The notes under the pieces: generated by a model
Seen by the model: only the letters and a program-made list of their open reading frames with translations
Databases searched by the model: none
Told to the model about the DNA's origin: nothing
Part shown: piece by piece, positions 10,457 to 20,976 of the stretch
How the letters are laid out: each line of letters starts with the position of its first letter
Position numbering within the stretch: position 1 is the stretch's first letter
Made by a program: the position numbers and the translations under genes
Origin: Immersiella caudata
Taxonomy: Eukaryota; Ascomycota; Sordariomycetes; Sordariales; Lasiosphaeriaceae
DNA: 64,000 nucleotides
Reading direction: 5' to 3'
Assembly (NCBI GenBank): GCA_030512335.1
Contig: JAULSU010000004.1
Coordinates: forward strand, 3,100,001-3,164,000

Positions 10457-10692
10457 CATCGAGGATCCCCGCGTGGTGGCGCTTTTGTAACGGGACAAGT
10501 GGGACTGCCTCGACGAGGCCATGACATGTTTGAGAGGTCAGATAATCGTGGAAGACAGGAGAGGGTGGCAAGTTATCAAGAGCCCTCGGATGATACCGTT
10601 CCTTCAAGAGTACCATCACCGCGTAGCTTGCAGAGTGTTGCAAGTTGTTCGCCACGTTTGCAACAGCAGAGGGGAAGTAGGAGGAGGGCGGA

Positions 10693-10721
10693 TAGCCGTA
10701 GCCGTAGCCGTAGCCGTAGCC
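10693..10721 (+). repeat. TAGCCG hexanucleotide repeat, nearly 5 copies
   Basis: A perfect 6-bp microsatellite with unit TAGCCG. On paper it encodes Arg-Ser or Gly-Tyr repeats in different frames, but no gene is supported around it. Confidence 0.85.
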
Positions 10722-12701
10722 CAAAATCTGGCGAAGGGAAGAAAGTTAGTTCTTCAAGGCGCCAGGATTATTAGGGTACGTTCAGCGAGGTTGTTTAAGA
10801 GTCCAAAGTATGTTTAGCTACCATAATTACCAAGGTGACGTTGTTAGGTAGCAGATGAGTCAATTCTCAAGGTCCTACCTAGCTGTGTTGTTGGTGGCCA
10901 AGTATGCTAAGGGATGACGACTGCCTGTCCTGCTCTCTGGAGAACCAACAGGGGAATGCACCTAAATAGGAGGACAACCTTGCGTTGATCCAGAGCGCTG
11001 ACCGCAATGCGACTTCAGCACTGAACGGTCAAGATAACACTTTCCCTCACCGCTCCAGCGGGATAGCATGTGGCCCCTATTCTATGCGTGTGGGTGAATG
11101 AGGTGCGACAGAGTCAAACTATCGCGATCCAGCGGTATGTTTTTTTTTGTTTGCAGACGCGTGCGACGTGGCACAGAGCGCTTCCGCAGGGGCGCAAAGA
11201 CATCGCGATCCAGGTTTGTTCGCGTCGACGCAATTTCCCTGTGCGGACAAGGCTGTTGCATGACAAAGATTCACATCACCAACGTGCCGCGCAGGGGGAC
11301 ATGACGATAAGATAAAGATAACGCTGGGCTGAAGAAGCAAAATGGCGGTCTCCACGTGCGGGCGAGCCAGTGTTTCAGCGATGGGGTGTGGGCTCCGCTT
11401 GTCTTTTCCCTTTGGGTTTCCAAGGTTTATGGGCGGCTGTGAGGAGAACAAAGAACACTGTTTCAATCTGAAGTGTGAACCCCGCATTGCAACTTCCCGT
11501 GGTCGTCTTCATCCCGGGTTTTTCTTCGGTGATCATTCATGCTGTGCCGACGGCTATATTCCCCGGGTCTTATGAGGAATATCGCGTGGGCAGGGTAAGG
11601 CAGGCAAACTGCATGAACGCGCTCTGGATAGAAGATGAGGTGATGGGATGTTCAGGCGTTGGTCTTGAGGGTTTTGCTAGCCGTTTTTGGACCCATCAGT
11701 TCGTAGCTGGGATGTGCATGACGTTTGCAGAGCCAGTCAATGTGCCCACAGCGAGCTATTGATATCCATGCCCTGCTCATTCACTTTCATTGTAAAGATG
11801 GTGGAGGTTGTGTCTTCCAAGCAAGGTTTGCTGAGAGCAGAATGCATCCCAGAATTGCTTTGTATGTAGAGCAACATTCTTCCTGCAGCGTCGGTCATCT
11901 AGCCATTGGCGAGGTCGCAACGGCTGAGCCGACAAGCTGACAAACGACGGAAGAGCCCTCGAAACTGCGGAGAGGGAGCAGTTGAAGAAGGGGTGTGATC
12001 CAGAAGAAGTCAAGAACGTCAGCACAGGCCAATCAACCCCTGTTCATCTCACGATACCCAAAGCCAATAACTATCCCTGTCGACAATCTCGCTAATTTGA
12101 GGATTCACAGGTCCACCAATCAGAGATCCCTGGTTCCTGAAATGGCGCTCGCATGGGGCCCCTGCGAAGGAAACCTCGTGGATCGGCGGGGACGACTGGG
12201 ACACAACAGGCCTTCCCACCGCTTCGACTGGATGAGAGTTGCGCGCCTGCTGTCCTCTGGCCTTGTTACCCCTCGATGGCGACCCGTTGCCGCCGATTAG
12301 AATCCGATGTCTGCGATGCCGTGACGGTGTGGCTTGCGGAGAGACAAACGGAGCTTTCGAGAGGGACAGAAAGGGGTCCGGTGAGAAATGCCTCGTAAGA
12401 AATGAAGCCAGGGCGAAGGATGGATAGAGGCGCACAGCCCACTTCCATGATCCCCGTCTTTTTCTTCCCCTCCCCAGGTCCGGGCCGTGGTTTGCAGTCG
12501 GCTGCCTGCACCCCGTTGCTCGCGCAGCTCAGCACACGGTTGGCGCTCTCTGCGACCAGGGCTTGTTCGTCTTTCAACCCGCCGTGCCGCCGTTCCCTCC
12601 CACGCCTCCTCTCCTTCTCCCGTTACCTCGCCCTTGTGGAAGACGACGTCGTCAAGCGGTGTCGAGTCCCAACCTGACATTCTTTTTGTTTTTTTGGCTG
12701 T

Positions 12702-12910
12702 GATGAGCGCTTGAAACAGCGACTCCCGCCCTTACGTTCTCTTGACATTCCGACCTCCTTCCATTCGTTTATACGATTATCCTGCGCAAAAGTATTGCGG
12801 CAGTTCCACATTCCTTTTCACCACCGAACACCGATCGAAGCATTCCGATCGTTATCTCGATTCGACCAAGACACCAGATTACGACGCTAGCAGCAGGACG
12901 AATGCGATAG
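12702..12910 (+). promoter_or_regulatory. Leader region with two minimal upstream ORFs
   Basis: Two tiny reading frames precede the start of the SH3 membrane protein: ATGAGCGCTTGA at 12703-12714 and ATGCGATAG at 12902-12910. The second is only about 50 nt before the main ATG at 12963. If both lie in the mature leader, they could reduce or condition translation. The transcription start is unknown, so their presence in the mRNA is an inference. Confidence 0.35.
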
Positions 12911-12962
12911 GGATTTGAGGGATTGTAGTGGAATTTACTTACGCCGAGACGAGGAATTCACG

Positions 12963-14855
12963 ATGTATCCGCACGTGGCGCGCGATGCGCAGGTCAACCG
13001 CAGACAAGTATGGGATTCGGTTACGAGCGCCTTGGGAAGGGTTTTCGCCGTCGACGACCCATTGACGACCACAACGGTTGTGGTCAAGACCGTAACAGCT
13101 GGGCAGACACAAACGAGAGCGACGGCAACGGCCAGATCGCTCATCACGGCAGATGTCACCACCCGGACGACGACAGCCAGGGCCGCAAACACCTCGAAGC
13201 CTTCCGGACCCCAGGCCAACAGGGCTGCTGAGACTTCGACGCTTCCCACAGCACTTGTCCTACCGACAACAGAGAGCGTCATCGACACCACACTGGCCCT
13301 GGCGCCGTCGACAACGAAGCCGGTTTCGACAGCGCCTACGATCACTGAAAATGCTTTCGCGGACCAGGTAACCACGGCCAGCGGAACTCGTGGCTCTGCG
13401 ACTACCCAGGCGGAGTTGGACAAGCAGCAGGACAACAACAATGTCATGACGGCGGGCATTGCCATCGGTGTCCTGGCAGGTGTGTTGTGCGTGTTTGTGT
13501 TGGCCTGGTTCTTCTTCAACCGCAGACGCAAGCAGATTGAGAACAGGAAGTTGGCGACGGAGGACGACGAAAAGATCAACGGCCCCATCAACCCCTTTGC
13601 TGACAGCGCTGCTATTCGCACGCCCACGAATGCTCCCCGACTGAGCCTGCGACCCGTTACTCAGTTCCTGCCCACCTTCCCTGACAGGAGGGTCAGCCGA
13701 GGCGCCAATATGATGCTCAGCGCAGAGCCTCAGGGCCAGAACTCGCCTCTTCACAAGCCGGCAGGAGCTAGCGCATGGGAGCGCCCGACACTGACCTCGA
13801 CCACGGGCAACGGCACGTGGGATCGTCCGGGGACCGCCATGAGCGCGACCCCGTCGAACCCCTTCGGCGACAACCAGCGAATTATGGAGGATCCCGAGCG
13901 AGAGGCTGCCAGCGGTAGACCCGTCAGCCCCCCAACCCCGCCGCAGAAGAATATCGGCCTTGTAGCAAATTCCGGCTACTCCCCTGAACCTGTATCTCCG
14001 GTCGACGGCTCTCGTCAAGAGTTCCCAACCGGCGCCGCTGTGGCTGCCAGTGCTGTCGCAACCGGTGCTGCTGCTGGGCTCGTCCGTAAGGCCTCGATTC
14101 GCAAAGACCTCCCCCGTCCGCTTGATTTGACAATGCCCATGCCCCCGGCCATGTCTGGGGCCCCCGCGCCGCCTAGTCCTGCAGGAACTGAATTCAGTAT
14201 GCACTCCGTTGCTCCCGGCCAACCTATCGGTCCTTCCTCGAGCGCTGCGGCCATTGCTGCAGCAGGTGGTCCTCCTCAATCTACCGTGCACCGCGTGACG
14301 CTCGACTTCAAGCCAACTCTCGATGACGAAATGGGTCTCACCGCTGGCCAACTTGTCCGTCTCCTGCACGAATACGACGATGGCTGGGCTCTTTGCATCC
14401 GTCTCGACCGCTCCCAGCAGGGTGTCGTCCCACGCACTTGCCTGTCAACTCGCCCTGTGAAGCCGAGGCCCCCTCCAGGCGGCCCCCGCGGCCCTCCCGT
14501 CAACCCGAGCCGGCCCGGCTATCCCCCGCGCCCGAACATGGGTCCCCGGAACGGTCCTCCCCCGAACGGACCCTACGGCCGCCCTCAGTCGCCCTATGGC
14601 CGTCCTAGATCCGCGCAGTCCTCGCACGGGCGCCCTATGAGCCCGGCGGGAGGTCGTCCGATGAGCCCCTATGGGCCCCGACCTGACTCTCCCGGTGGCC
14701 GCATGAGCCCAGCTCCTGGACAACGCGCTCAGTCACCCGGTCCGCGCTACCAGCAACAGGGTCGTCCCCAAAGCCCCAGTGGCATGAACAGGCGGATGAG
14801 TCCCCCAGGACCTAACAACATGGGCCGCGGACCCGTGCCGGGCCAGGCGTACTAG
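12963..14855 (+). CDS. Single-pass membrane protein with C-terminal SH3 domain (Fus1-like layout)
   Basis: Single exon, 630 residues. Residues 1-155 are Thr/Ser/Ala-rich, like an O-glycosylated extracellular stalk. One strong transmembrane segment (AGIAIGVLAGVLCVFVLAWF, about 164-183) is followed by the stop-transfer cluster NRRRKQ. The cytosolic part has a disordered linker and then an SH3 domain at about 441-500, recognisable from HRVTLDFKPTLDDEMGL, the VRLLHEYDDGWALC segment and QQGVVPRTCL. The last 130 residues are Pro/Arg/Gly/Ser-rich with repeated GRPMSP or GRPQSP units, which could be ligands for SH3 domains, including its own. The order stalk, transmembrane segment, SH3 matches yeast Fus1, a cell-fusion scaffold. 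The match is architectural and orthology is not shown. There is no classical N-terminal signal peptide, so a type III signal-anchor topology is likely. Confidence 0.8.
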   Translation: MYPHVARDAQVNRRQVWDSVTSALGRVFAVDDPLTTTTVVVKTVTAGQTQTRATATARSLITADVTTRTTTARAANTSKPSGPQANRAAETSTLPTALVLPTTESVIDTTLALAPSTTKPVSTAPTITENAFADQVTTASGTRGSATTQAELDKQQDNNNVMTAGIAIGVLAGVLCVFVLAWFFFNRRRKQIENRKLATEDDEKINGPINPFADSAAIRTPTNAPRLSLRPVTQFLPTFPDRRVSRGANMMLSAEPQGQNSPLHKPAGASAWERPTLTSTTGNGTWDRPGTAMSATPSNPFGDNQRIMEDPEREAASGRPVSPPTPPQKNIGLVANSGYSPEPVSPVDGSRQEFPTGAAVAASAVATGAAAGLVRKASIRKDLPRPLDLTMPMPPAMSGAPAPPSPAGTEFSMHSVAPGQPIGPSSSAAAIAAAGGPPQSTVHRVTLDFKPTLDDEMGLTAGQLVRLLHEYDDGWALCIRLDRSQQGVVPRTCLSTRPVKPRPPPGGPRGPPVNPSRPGYPPRPNMGPRNGPPPNGPYGRPQSPYGRPRSAQSSHGRPMSPAGGRPMSPYGPRPDSPGGRMSPAPGQRAQSPGPRYQQQGRPQSPSGMNRRMSPPGPNNMGRGPVPGQAY

Positions 14856-16090
14856 ACAGATGACAAACAGTCCTCGTACACATTGATTTTTGCTATTGCG
14901 CGCGCGGAAAAGTTCGGGCGGATGGGTGGGATCACGGCGTTTTATGAGAGGGGCAAGAAATTTAAGAGAGGGGGCATTCGATACTCTCCGGGTCACGACG
15001 ACTTTCATTGCAGAGCAGTCATTCATTTTCCGTTTTGTTTTTCACCATCGACGGCACGACAGCAGTCACCAACACTTTTAACCGCTTCACGTCACTCGCT
15101 TGGGACAGTTTTATTTTCAACAACTTAATTTGGTCCACGGGGATCAAAACTGAACCATTTTCGGCATGATTTGTTATGCACATCTAGTCGATAATTTTAT
15201 TCTTTCTTGTTTTCTTCATTTAGTCCTCTCACGAGGACAGTTGATCCCCCTCTCATTTGAGAAGGGGTTTCAGTTCTGTATTACCAACCTTTTCCTGAGG
15301 ATTTTGGATCCTTGATGACGATGCTGATCATTGCGATGCTGAAGCATGCGCGCGCCCTGGGTTGTTGTTTAGTTGCGGTGACCGGACCGAAAACTGTTCC
15401 TTTTTTTGCACTTATTTTAAGTGTCCTGTCTCTTGGTTGTTCGCGGGTCAGGAAGTTGAGATGATAGGGGGGCTGGAACCGACTGATGGTTAGGATGAGG
15501 GGTGGCAGGGGCTCCCTTGAGTGGAATGAGAAGTTCATGACGGCAACGGGCTTGTTGCTCGCTTGACGTTAGAGCTGGGATGGTGGATGGGATGGTAGGT
15601 TAACGGGGAGGGGGGGGGGGTTGGATGGGTGGACTGGATTGCGGGCTATTTTTGAGGCAGATGTGAAGCAGTGTACAATAAACCTCGTTCTTGACTTGCT
15701 GTCTCACTGCGATCTTGGTTTATGAAGGCTCCGCCACACGAAGGGCCTCTGCCTTGGGTGAGTATACCATGGTTGGTATAGTTAAAGCGTGAAGTCAAAG
15801 CCTGAGAGCACTGTCAAGGGCTCCTTTTCTCGATGTTTATGACACCTTCTGAAAGCAGCTCAAGGCTTATATATATATATCCCGCATCTCGACATCACGT
15901 CCAGACAGAGGCAATTGAGTGGCACGATCGCTGCCATTGCTTTGACCTGGGCTCGCGCAGTGTGTAGTTGATGGAAAAAAAACACCTACTTTGGTATCGT
16001 GCCAAAATAAAATACCCGCTGCTATGTACCTGTGGGGCGCCCCACTCCACCACCCCAGAGGATTCTGGGACATTCGAATACTGAGAATGT
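14856..16090. other. Intergenic region left of the transposon relic
   Basis: No gene supported. It holds the 3' flank of the SH3 gene, an 11-G run at 15610-15620 and a short TA repeat at about 15870-15880. Confidence 0.4.
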
Positions 16091-17251
16091 TAAAACACAA
16101 CTTTTGGCTGCAAAACGCAGTGTTTTTTCAATACTCAGCATCGAAAACAATGGCGCGCCAAAGGGGAGTACTGGAATTGAGCAGTTGACCGTCGCTGACC
16201 ATAATAGAATCCGTACCCTGTATTTTGACGGAGGTCTTTCGAAGGCTGAAATCCACCGTCGACTTCCTTCCTTCAGCCCCGCCCAAATCCGAAAAGCAAT
16301 CCGCCAGCCAGAGCCGAAGCAACGCCCCGGTCGGCCCAGGGCTCTTTCGCCGGAACAAGAAGAATTAGTCGAATTCGTCTGCGCGAGTAAAGAGAATCGA
16401 AGAATGTCTTTTCCGGAGCTCTCCTGCGTTCTTTTTTCAGCCATCTTCGGGGTCTGGGCAATTAAAAAAGCTCTATACCGACTGGGCTTCCGTCGTCGTA
16501 TCGCTCGCCAGAAACCACCTCTCTCCGAAAAAAAATCGCCAGGAACGACTGCAGTGGGCCCTTGAGCACGTTAATTGGACCCCCAAGCAATGGAGCCGTA
16601 TTCTTTGGACCGACGAAACCTGGGTGCGCGGCGGCCATCACCGACGTCAGTATATCACTCGCAGGCCTGGAGAAGAATGGGACCCTACATGTATCGTCGA
16701 GTGCCATCAACGCAAGCGAGGCTGAATGTTCTGGGGTTGCTTCCACAGCTCAACGAAAGGCCCTGGTGTGTTCTGGGAGAAAGAATGGGGCAAGATCAAT
16801 AAGGACACCTACTGCGAGCGCATCGTACCGGTTATTGACAGTTGGATTCGCCTACGCCGTCAATATGGCGAGGACCTCACTCTAATGCAGGATGGGGCGC
16901 CAGGTCACTCCGCCGTCGATACAATTGAAGAGCTACAATCGCGAGGAATCCGAATTACGAATTGGCCAGCCTTTTCCCCAGACCTTAACCCCATTGAGAT
17001 GTGTTGGAATTGGATGAAGGATTATATCGAGGATAAATGGGGCCTGGAAGAGAACCCCTCTTATGACAAGCTGAGGGGGCACGTTCAAGAAGCGTGGATG
17101 CGTTGCCAGAATCGTACCTGTCAGAATTACTGGGCTCGATGCCGGAGAGGTGTAGGGCCGTCATTGAGGCCAATGGTATGCATACGATGTATTGAGATTC
17201 TTTGGATTTACCACTGTTTTTTACGTTTTGCAATGTGAGTGTTGTTGTTTA
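16091..17251 (+). mobile_element. Tc1/mariner-family DNA transposon relic
   Basis: A unit of about 1.16 kb bounded by TA dinucleotides at 16091-16092 and 17250-17251. The ends are degenerate inverted repeats: left 16093-16117 begins AAACACAAC and ends TGCAAAACG; the right end read on the minus strand begins AACAACAACAC and ends TGCAAAACG. Nine bases (TGCAAAACG) match exactly. The size and the single transposase gene inside fit Tc1/mariner elements, which insert at TA. The termini are too eroded for certainty, so the boundaries are approximate. The copy cannot move by itself because its transposase is broken. Confidence 0.68.
16150..17195 (+). pseudogene. Tc1/mariner transposase (DD34E), inactivated
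   Basis: The N-terminal part has a helix-turn-helix DNA-binding region (LYFDGGLSKAEIHRRLPSF) and RPGRPRALSPEQ. The catalytic domain shows the first Asp in ILWTDETW, the second in LMQDGAPGHSA, and Glu in DLNPIEMCWNWMKDYIE. There are 34 residues between the second Asp and the Glu, the Tc1-type spacing. Lesions seen: the ATG at 16150 is out of frame with the rest, consistent with a 2-bp CG gain in GGCGCGCC. An 8-A run at 16528-16535 shifts frame where 7 would keep it. TGA at 16723-16725 stands where Trp is expected before MFWG. A one-base loss near 17096 shifts the last 30 codons. In the recovered frame the C-terminus runs through LLGSMPERCRAVIEANGMHT to a stop at 17193-17195. Confidence 0.9.
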
Positions 17252-17866
17252 GCGACGTTAATCCATGTGGCTGTCACGGAGGACTTGGTGGTGTGTGTGG
17301 TTTTGGTCCGTGCCAGGCTTGCATCTACCTGACTGGGCCGGTTTTAATTGACCTCGACACGAGATACACCTGCATGGACGTGCATGAGGTCGTCGTCCAA
17401 GGCCACCGCAACCCTAACCCTACCGGCATTCTGGAAGCTTCCTGTGACAAATGCAGGCGGGACCGCATCACGAACCCCACCACGCAACGGGAAGGCGAGG
17501 CCAGGACGGAGCTGCCATCCAAACCCCGGGCCTCGCCGATGCGCTGGACTTCGATACTCGCCGTGCCCGGTGTTGAGCATTTCCTCCGACTGTGCAACAA
17601 GCCGGTGAATTGCGCGGTTTCTCAGCCGCACCCCACGGTGTGCTGCGTGGTGCCCGCATAACCTACCTCCCGGCCACGGCAACACCAGCCAACGCACCGC
17701 TCGATTGCAGTTTCCCGAACTGTCAACCTTGCACTCTAGATTCATTTCTGCCTTGCGCGATCTGAACTTGTGCTCTCTCGCCAGAGCACACCGCCAAGTT
17801 ATCATCCCGCCCTACAACTACTCCTCCTATCCGCGCTTCCTCAGTTCACCGTAATACTCGCCAACC
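17252..17866. other. Intergenic region between transposon relic and CHIP-like gene
   Basis: No gene supported. It contains a short AACCCTAACCCTAC stretch at 17410-17423 resembling two telomere units, too short to interpret, and a pyrimidine-rich leader just before 17867. Confidence 0.4.
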
Positions 17867-18797
17867 ATGTCGGCGAGAGCGATGCAACTCAAAGAGGAGG
17901 GCAACCGCCATTTCCAGGCCGGCGACTATGTCAGCGCCGAAGCTCTATACTCAAAAGCGTACGTTTGGCGGCAGGATTCCATGATACATTGCGCTCCGGC
18001 TAACTAACATCTTGCAGGCTGATCGCCGACCCTGGGAACCCCACGCTCTATACCAATCGCGCCATGGCGCGCCTGAAGATGAATCTGTGGGACTCGGTTA
18101 TTAGCGATTGCAACGAATGTCTCAAGTTTGCCCCCGACAGCATGAAGGCGCACTACTACCTTTCCCAGGCCCATCTGGCCCTCGAAGCTTACGAGGAGGC
18201 ATTGAAGCACGCACTAACGGCATACGAGATGTGTGTCAAGAACAAAGACAAGAGCTTGACAGCCGTGACCTCCCAGGCGCTTCGCTGCAAGAAGGAGCGG
18301 TGGGCCGATCAGGACAAGCGCCGGCGCAGAGAGACATCGAGCTTGGAGTTCGAGGTGGTCGCCATGATGGAGCGGGAGAGAGACGAGGCCTTGAACGGTG
18401 AAGGTTTGCTCGACTCGGAGCGTCAAGAGGTTCGGGAGGAGTGGGACCGAAAGATGGAGATAATGCGCGGTGTGTTTGAGAAGTCAAGAGCCGCGCATGA
18501 GCAGCGACGGAAGGTTCCGGACTGGGCGATTGATGATATCAGCTTTGGTTTCATGCACGACCCTGTCATTGTAAGTTTAAACTGTGCTGCGCTGAAGAGG
18601 CGCAAACGCTAACAAGCTTTTAGACGAAAACTGGCAAGTCGTACGAACGGGCGTCGATGCTGGAGCACCTCCTGCGTTCTAACACTGACCCTTTGACCCG
18701 CGAACCCCTTCGCATCGAGGATCTGAGGCCCAATATCGACCTTAAGCAGGCCTGCGACGAGTTTCTTGAAGAAAACGGCTGGGCTGTCGATTGGTGA
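17867..18797 (+). CDS. CHIP/STUB1-like TPR and U-box E3 ubiquitin ligase
   Basis: Exons 17867-17958, 18018-18570 and 18624-18797, giving 272 residues. CHIP binds the EEVD tails of Hsp70/Hsp90 through an N-terminal TPR domain and ubiquitinates clients through a C-terminal U-box. The three TPRs (about 5-115) start with LKEEGNRHFQAGDY and include LYTNRAMARLKM; Lys9 and Asn13 are at carboxylate-clamp positions. A charged helical region follows (about 125-195). The U-box (about 200-270) runs from DDISFGFMHDPVITKTGKSY through ASMLEHLLRSNTDPLTREPL and ends with FLEENGWAVDW, very like the FISENGWVEDY end of animal CHIP. Both introns (59 and 53 nt) have good donors and acceptors, and the second interrupts the U-box. 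Saccharomyces cerevisiae lacks CHIP, but filamentous fungi have it. Confidence 0.92.
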
Positions 18798-19020
18798 TGT
18801 TCCATGTGCAAATATGCGTTTGTAGCATTTAGCACGGCGTTTGGTGTTTGGTCTCTTTGGGCGAGGTTCACGACTGGCCAGCATAGACATATCGGCGGTA
18901 TGTTTCCACTCAGCAGTTGACGAGTTTTTGTTGGGTATAAATTAGGAATGCATGAGAATAAGATACTATGGCTCTGTCTGAGATACCGTCTCCCGTACCC
19001 ATGTTTTTTGCTGACCATCT

Positions 19021-20976
19021 CTACGAGGCAACTTCGGGGGGCGCTAAGGCCACCGGAGCCGACTTCTTCATGAATACCCTTTTGAAAAAGCTGCCCAGGA
19101 AGCTTTCTCGCCTTTGCTTCAGTGGAGCTTCCGGTGGTTGCTGCGTTGTTGTCTCCGGCAGCATCCCAACAGCCTCTTCGACCGTTTCATTTACAATGAC
19201 CTTGTTCGTGTTGCGCTCCTCAGCGCGCTCCTCGTTGAATTCTGGGAGGCTAAGAACGGGAGGGAGATCCGAGGTCACAGACTCGCGTACTGGCTCCCTA
19301 TCACCCCTCCCGTCCTCCTTCCTGTCCTTCTTCAGCACGCTTCTCTTTCTACCCAGCGTCGGTGTCTCCCTTTCGCCTTGCTTTTTGACCTCCTTCTCCG
19401 TCGGTGTCCATTCCAGGGGCGAGCCTCCGCCCTCCTTGCCCATCTCCCACAGCACCTCCCTTACAATGGCCTCGAATATCCCCTCAACGTGCTCGCCCGT
19501 TTTGGCGCTGGTCTCCCGAAAAGGCACATTCAACAGTAGCGTTCTCGCCAGCATTTCCCCCTCGAACTTCGACACCTCCCTCTTCGCGATCTTCACTTCC
19601 TCCTCTTCCTCACCGCCCTTCCCTCCCCTTTCTCGCGAATTGCCCTCCAACTCCAGAAACCACTTCTGAATCGCCGATTCGGCCTCCGCCTCCGGTGGCG
19701 TCGGTGGCAACTCCACACCCACCGCGCGTCTCCTTTGACTCGGCACCTTCGACTTCGCAACTTGCTCCTCCGGCACCAAATTCAATGATCCCCTCTTCGC
19801 CACCGAAAACACCGACGCCCTCTCCGAAACAACCGACCTCGTCCGTCTCGCTACGTCCTCCGCATCCATCCTCGGCGCCCTCGCAACTGGCACACTCCTC
19901 ACCGACCGCGGACTCTTCAACGGCGGTTCCACCTCCACCACGGGCGGCAGCCCGTTCCCATCCTCTGCCAACACGCTCCTTCTAAACAGCGGATGCACCA
20001 AACTCCTCTCCTCGACCTCCGCCGCTTGTAACACTGCTTCCTTTTCCACCAACGGATACCCCAAGTCAATCTCCCCTCCTCCACCAAACTCGGCGGCGTC
20101 CACGTCACATTTATTCCCCACCAGCGCTACCACCGTCTCTCTCCCGCCATTTCCTCCTTCTCCCTTGAAGAAGATATCCTCTGCCCTTGCGGCGGCAGCA
20201 GTAGAATCGCTTCCCTTCCGTTGGTGTCCGCCTCCTCCGAAGATGGAGCTCCTCGATCTGCGAACGCTTCCCCGTCGGCGCTTTTTGGGGATTAAGGGGA
20301 TTTCAGAGTGAAGAGAGGAGATGGCGGTGAAGGAGGCGCGGGAGGTGATGTCGTAGACGAGGAGGACAGCGTCGTAGTCGCCTTTGGAGAGGAGGGAAGA
20401 GCGGATTTTGGGGTTTTGGAGGGCGGGGTAGTTGGTCACTTCGACGAGGTAGGTTTCAGCGATTGCGGTCGAAGGGGTGGCGGTTGTGGTGGTGGCTGAG
20501 GTTGGGATCGCGCCGGGGGAGGTGGGTGTTAGGGGCTGGTTTGTTGCGGCGGAGGGCCAGAGGGAGTGGGTAGTTTGGAGAGTTAATTTTGGAGGGATGG
20601 TGGTGGCGGTTGGTGTGATAGGAGTGTCGGCGCTGGTGCGATGTTCCGAGGCCGGGTTGGAGATGGTGGTTGAGGCAGATCGGGGACGGCGGGGGGTGGA
20701 TGGTCGTGGGAGGGCTTGGGTTGCTGTAGTGGTGGAAGACTCGGCTAGTTGGTTGCCCAGGGAAGGGGAGAGTGTGAGGAATCTGCGGCTGTTGATAGTG
20801 AGAGACGCATCGTACAGCGGTGGGTAAGTCGTCGTGGTGAACTATTGGGGGTTGTCAGAAGGTTGTTGTCACGGTAAGGTTGGAGGACTCACGGTGGACT
20901 CAAGACAGCCCTTTCCGACGCCGGGGGCACCGAGGAGGAGTATCCTGATGGTGGGCTTCTCACTTCGTTTGCCCAT
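19021..20976 (-). CDS. Atypical Ras-like GTPase with long insertions
   Basis: Exons 20976-20893 and 20841-19021, giving 634 residues, over three times a normal Ras. Exon 1 holds the P-loop IRILLLGAPGVGKGCLEST; the usual Ser/Thr after Lys, a magnesium ligand, is Gly. Switch I is recognisable as FTTTTYPPLYDASL. A Ser/Thr/Pro-rich insert of about 110 residues follows. Where the DxxG motif and catalytic Gln are expected there is YLVEVTNYPALQNP, lacking both, then DYDAVLLVYDITSRASF, a clear Ras beta-4 strand. The G4 motif ALVGNKCDVD (about 270) and G5 motif RETSAKTG (about 470) are intact but separated by a long basic/acidic insert. The C-terminus is charged and ends in PPEVAS with no CAAX box. 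I infer a Ras-derived protein that may bind guanine nucleotide weakly and hydrolyse it poorly or not at all. The intron (51 nt) has CTGAC and AATAG. Confidence 0.82.

Larger units (their letters stand above)
10104..12962. other. Long intergenic region with short tandem repeats and the leader of the SH3 gene
   Basis: No gene supported. It contains the 3' flank of NAF1, two short tandem repeats (10421-10456 and 10693-10721), a CCTACCTAG motif near 10875 and a pyrimidine-rich stretch from about 12560 to 12960 that is probably the promoter and leader of the SH3 membrane protein. Open frames at 12297-12680 and 11342-11575 show no domain or coding signature. Confidence 0.45.

Noticed and set aside
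13260..14369. 369-codon frame on the minus strand
   Set aside because: It is the antisense shadow of the GC-rich SH3 membrane protein gene, which has clear domains.
17410..17423. AACCCTAACCCTAC, like fungal telomere repeats
   Set aside because: Only about two units, too short to indicate an interstitial telomere; likely chance.
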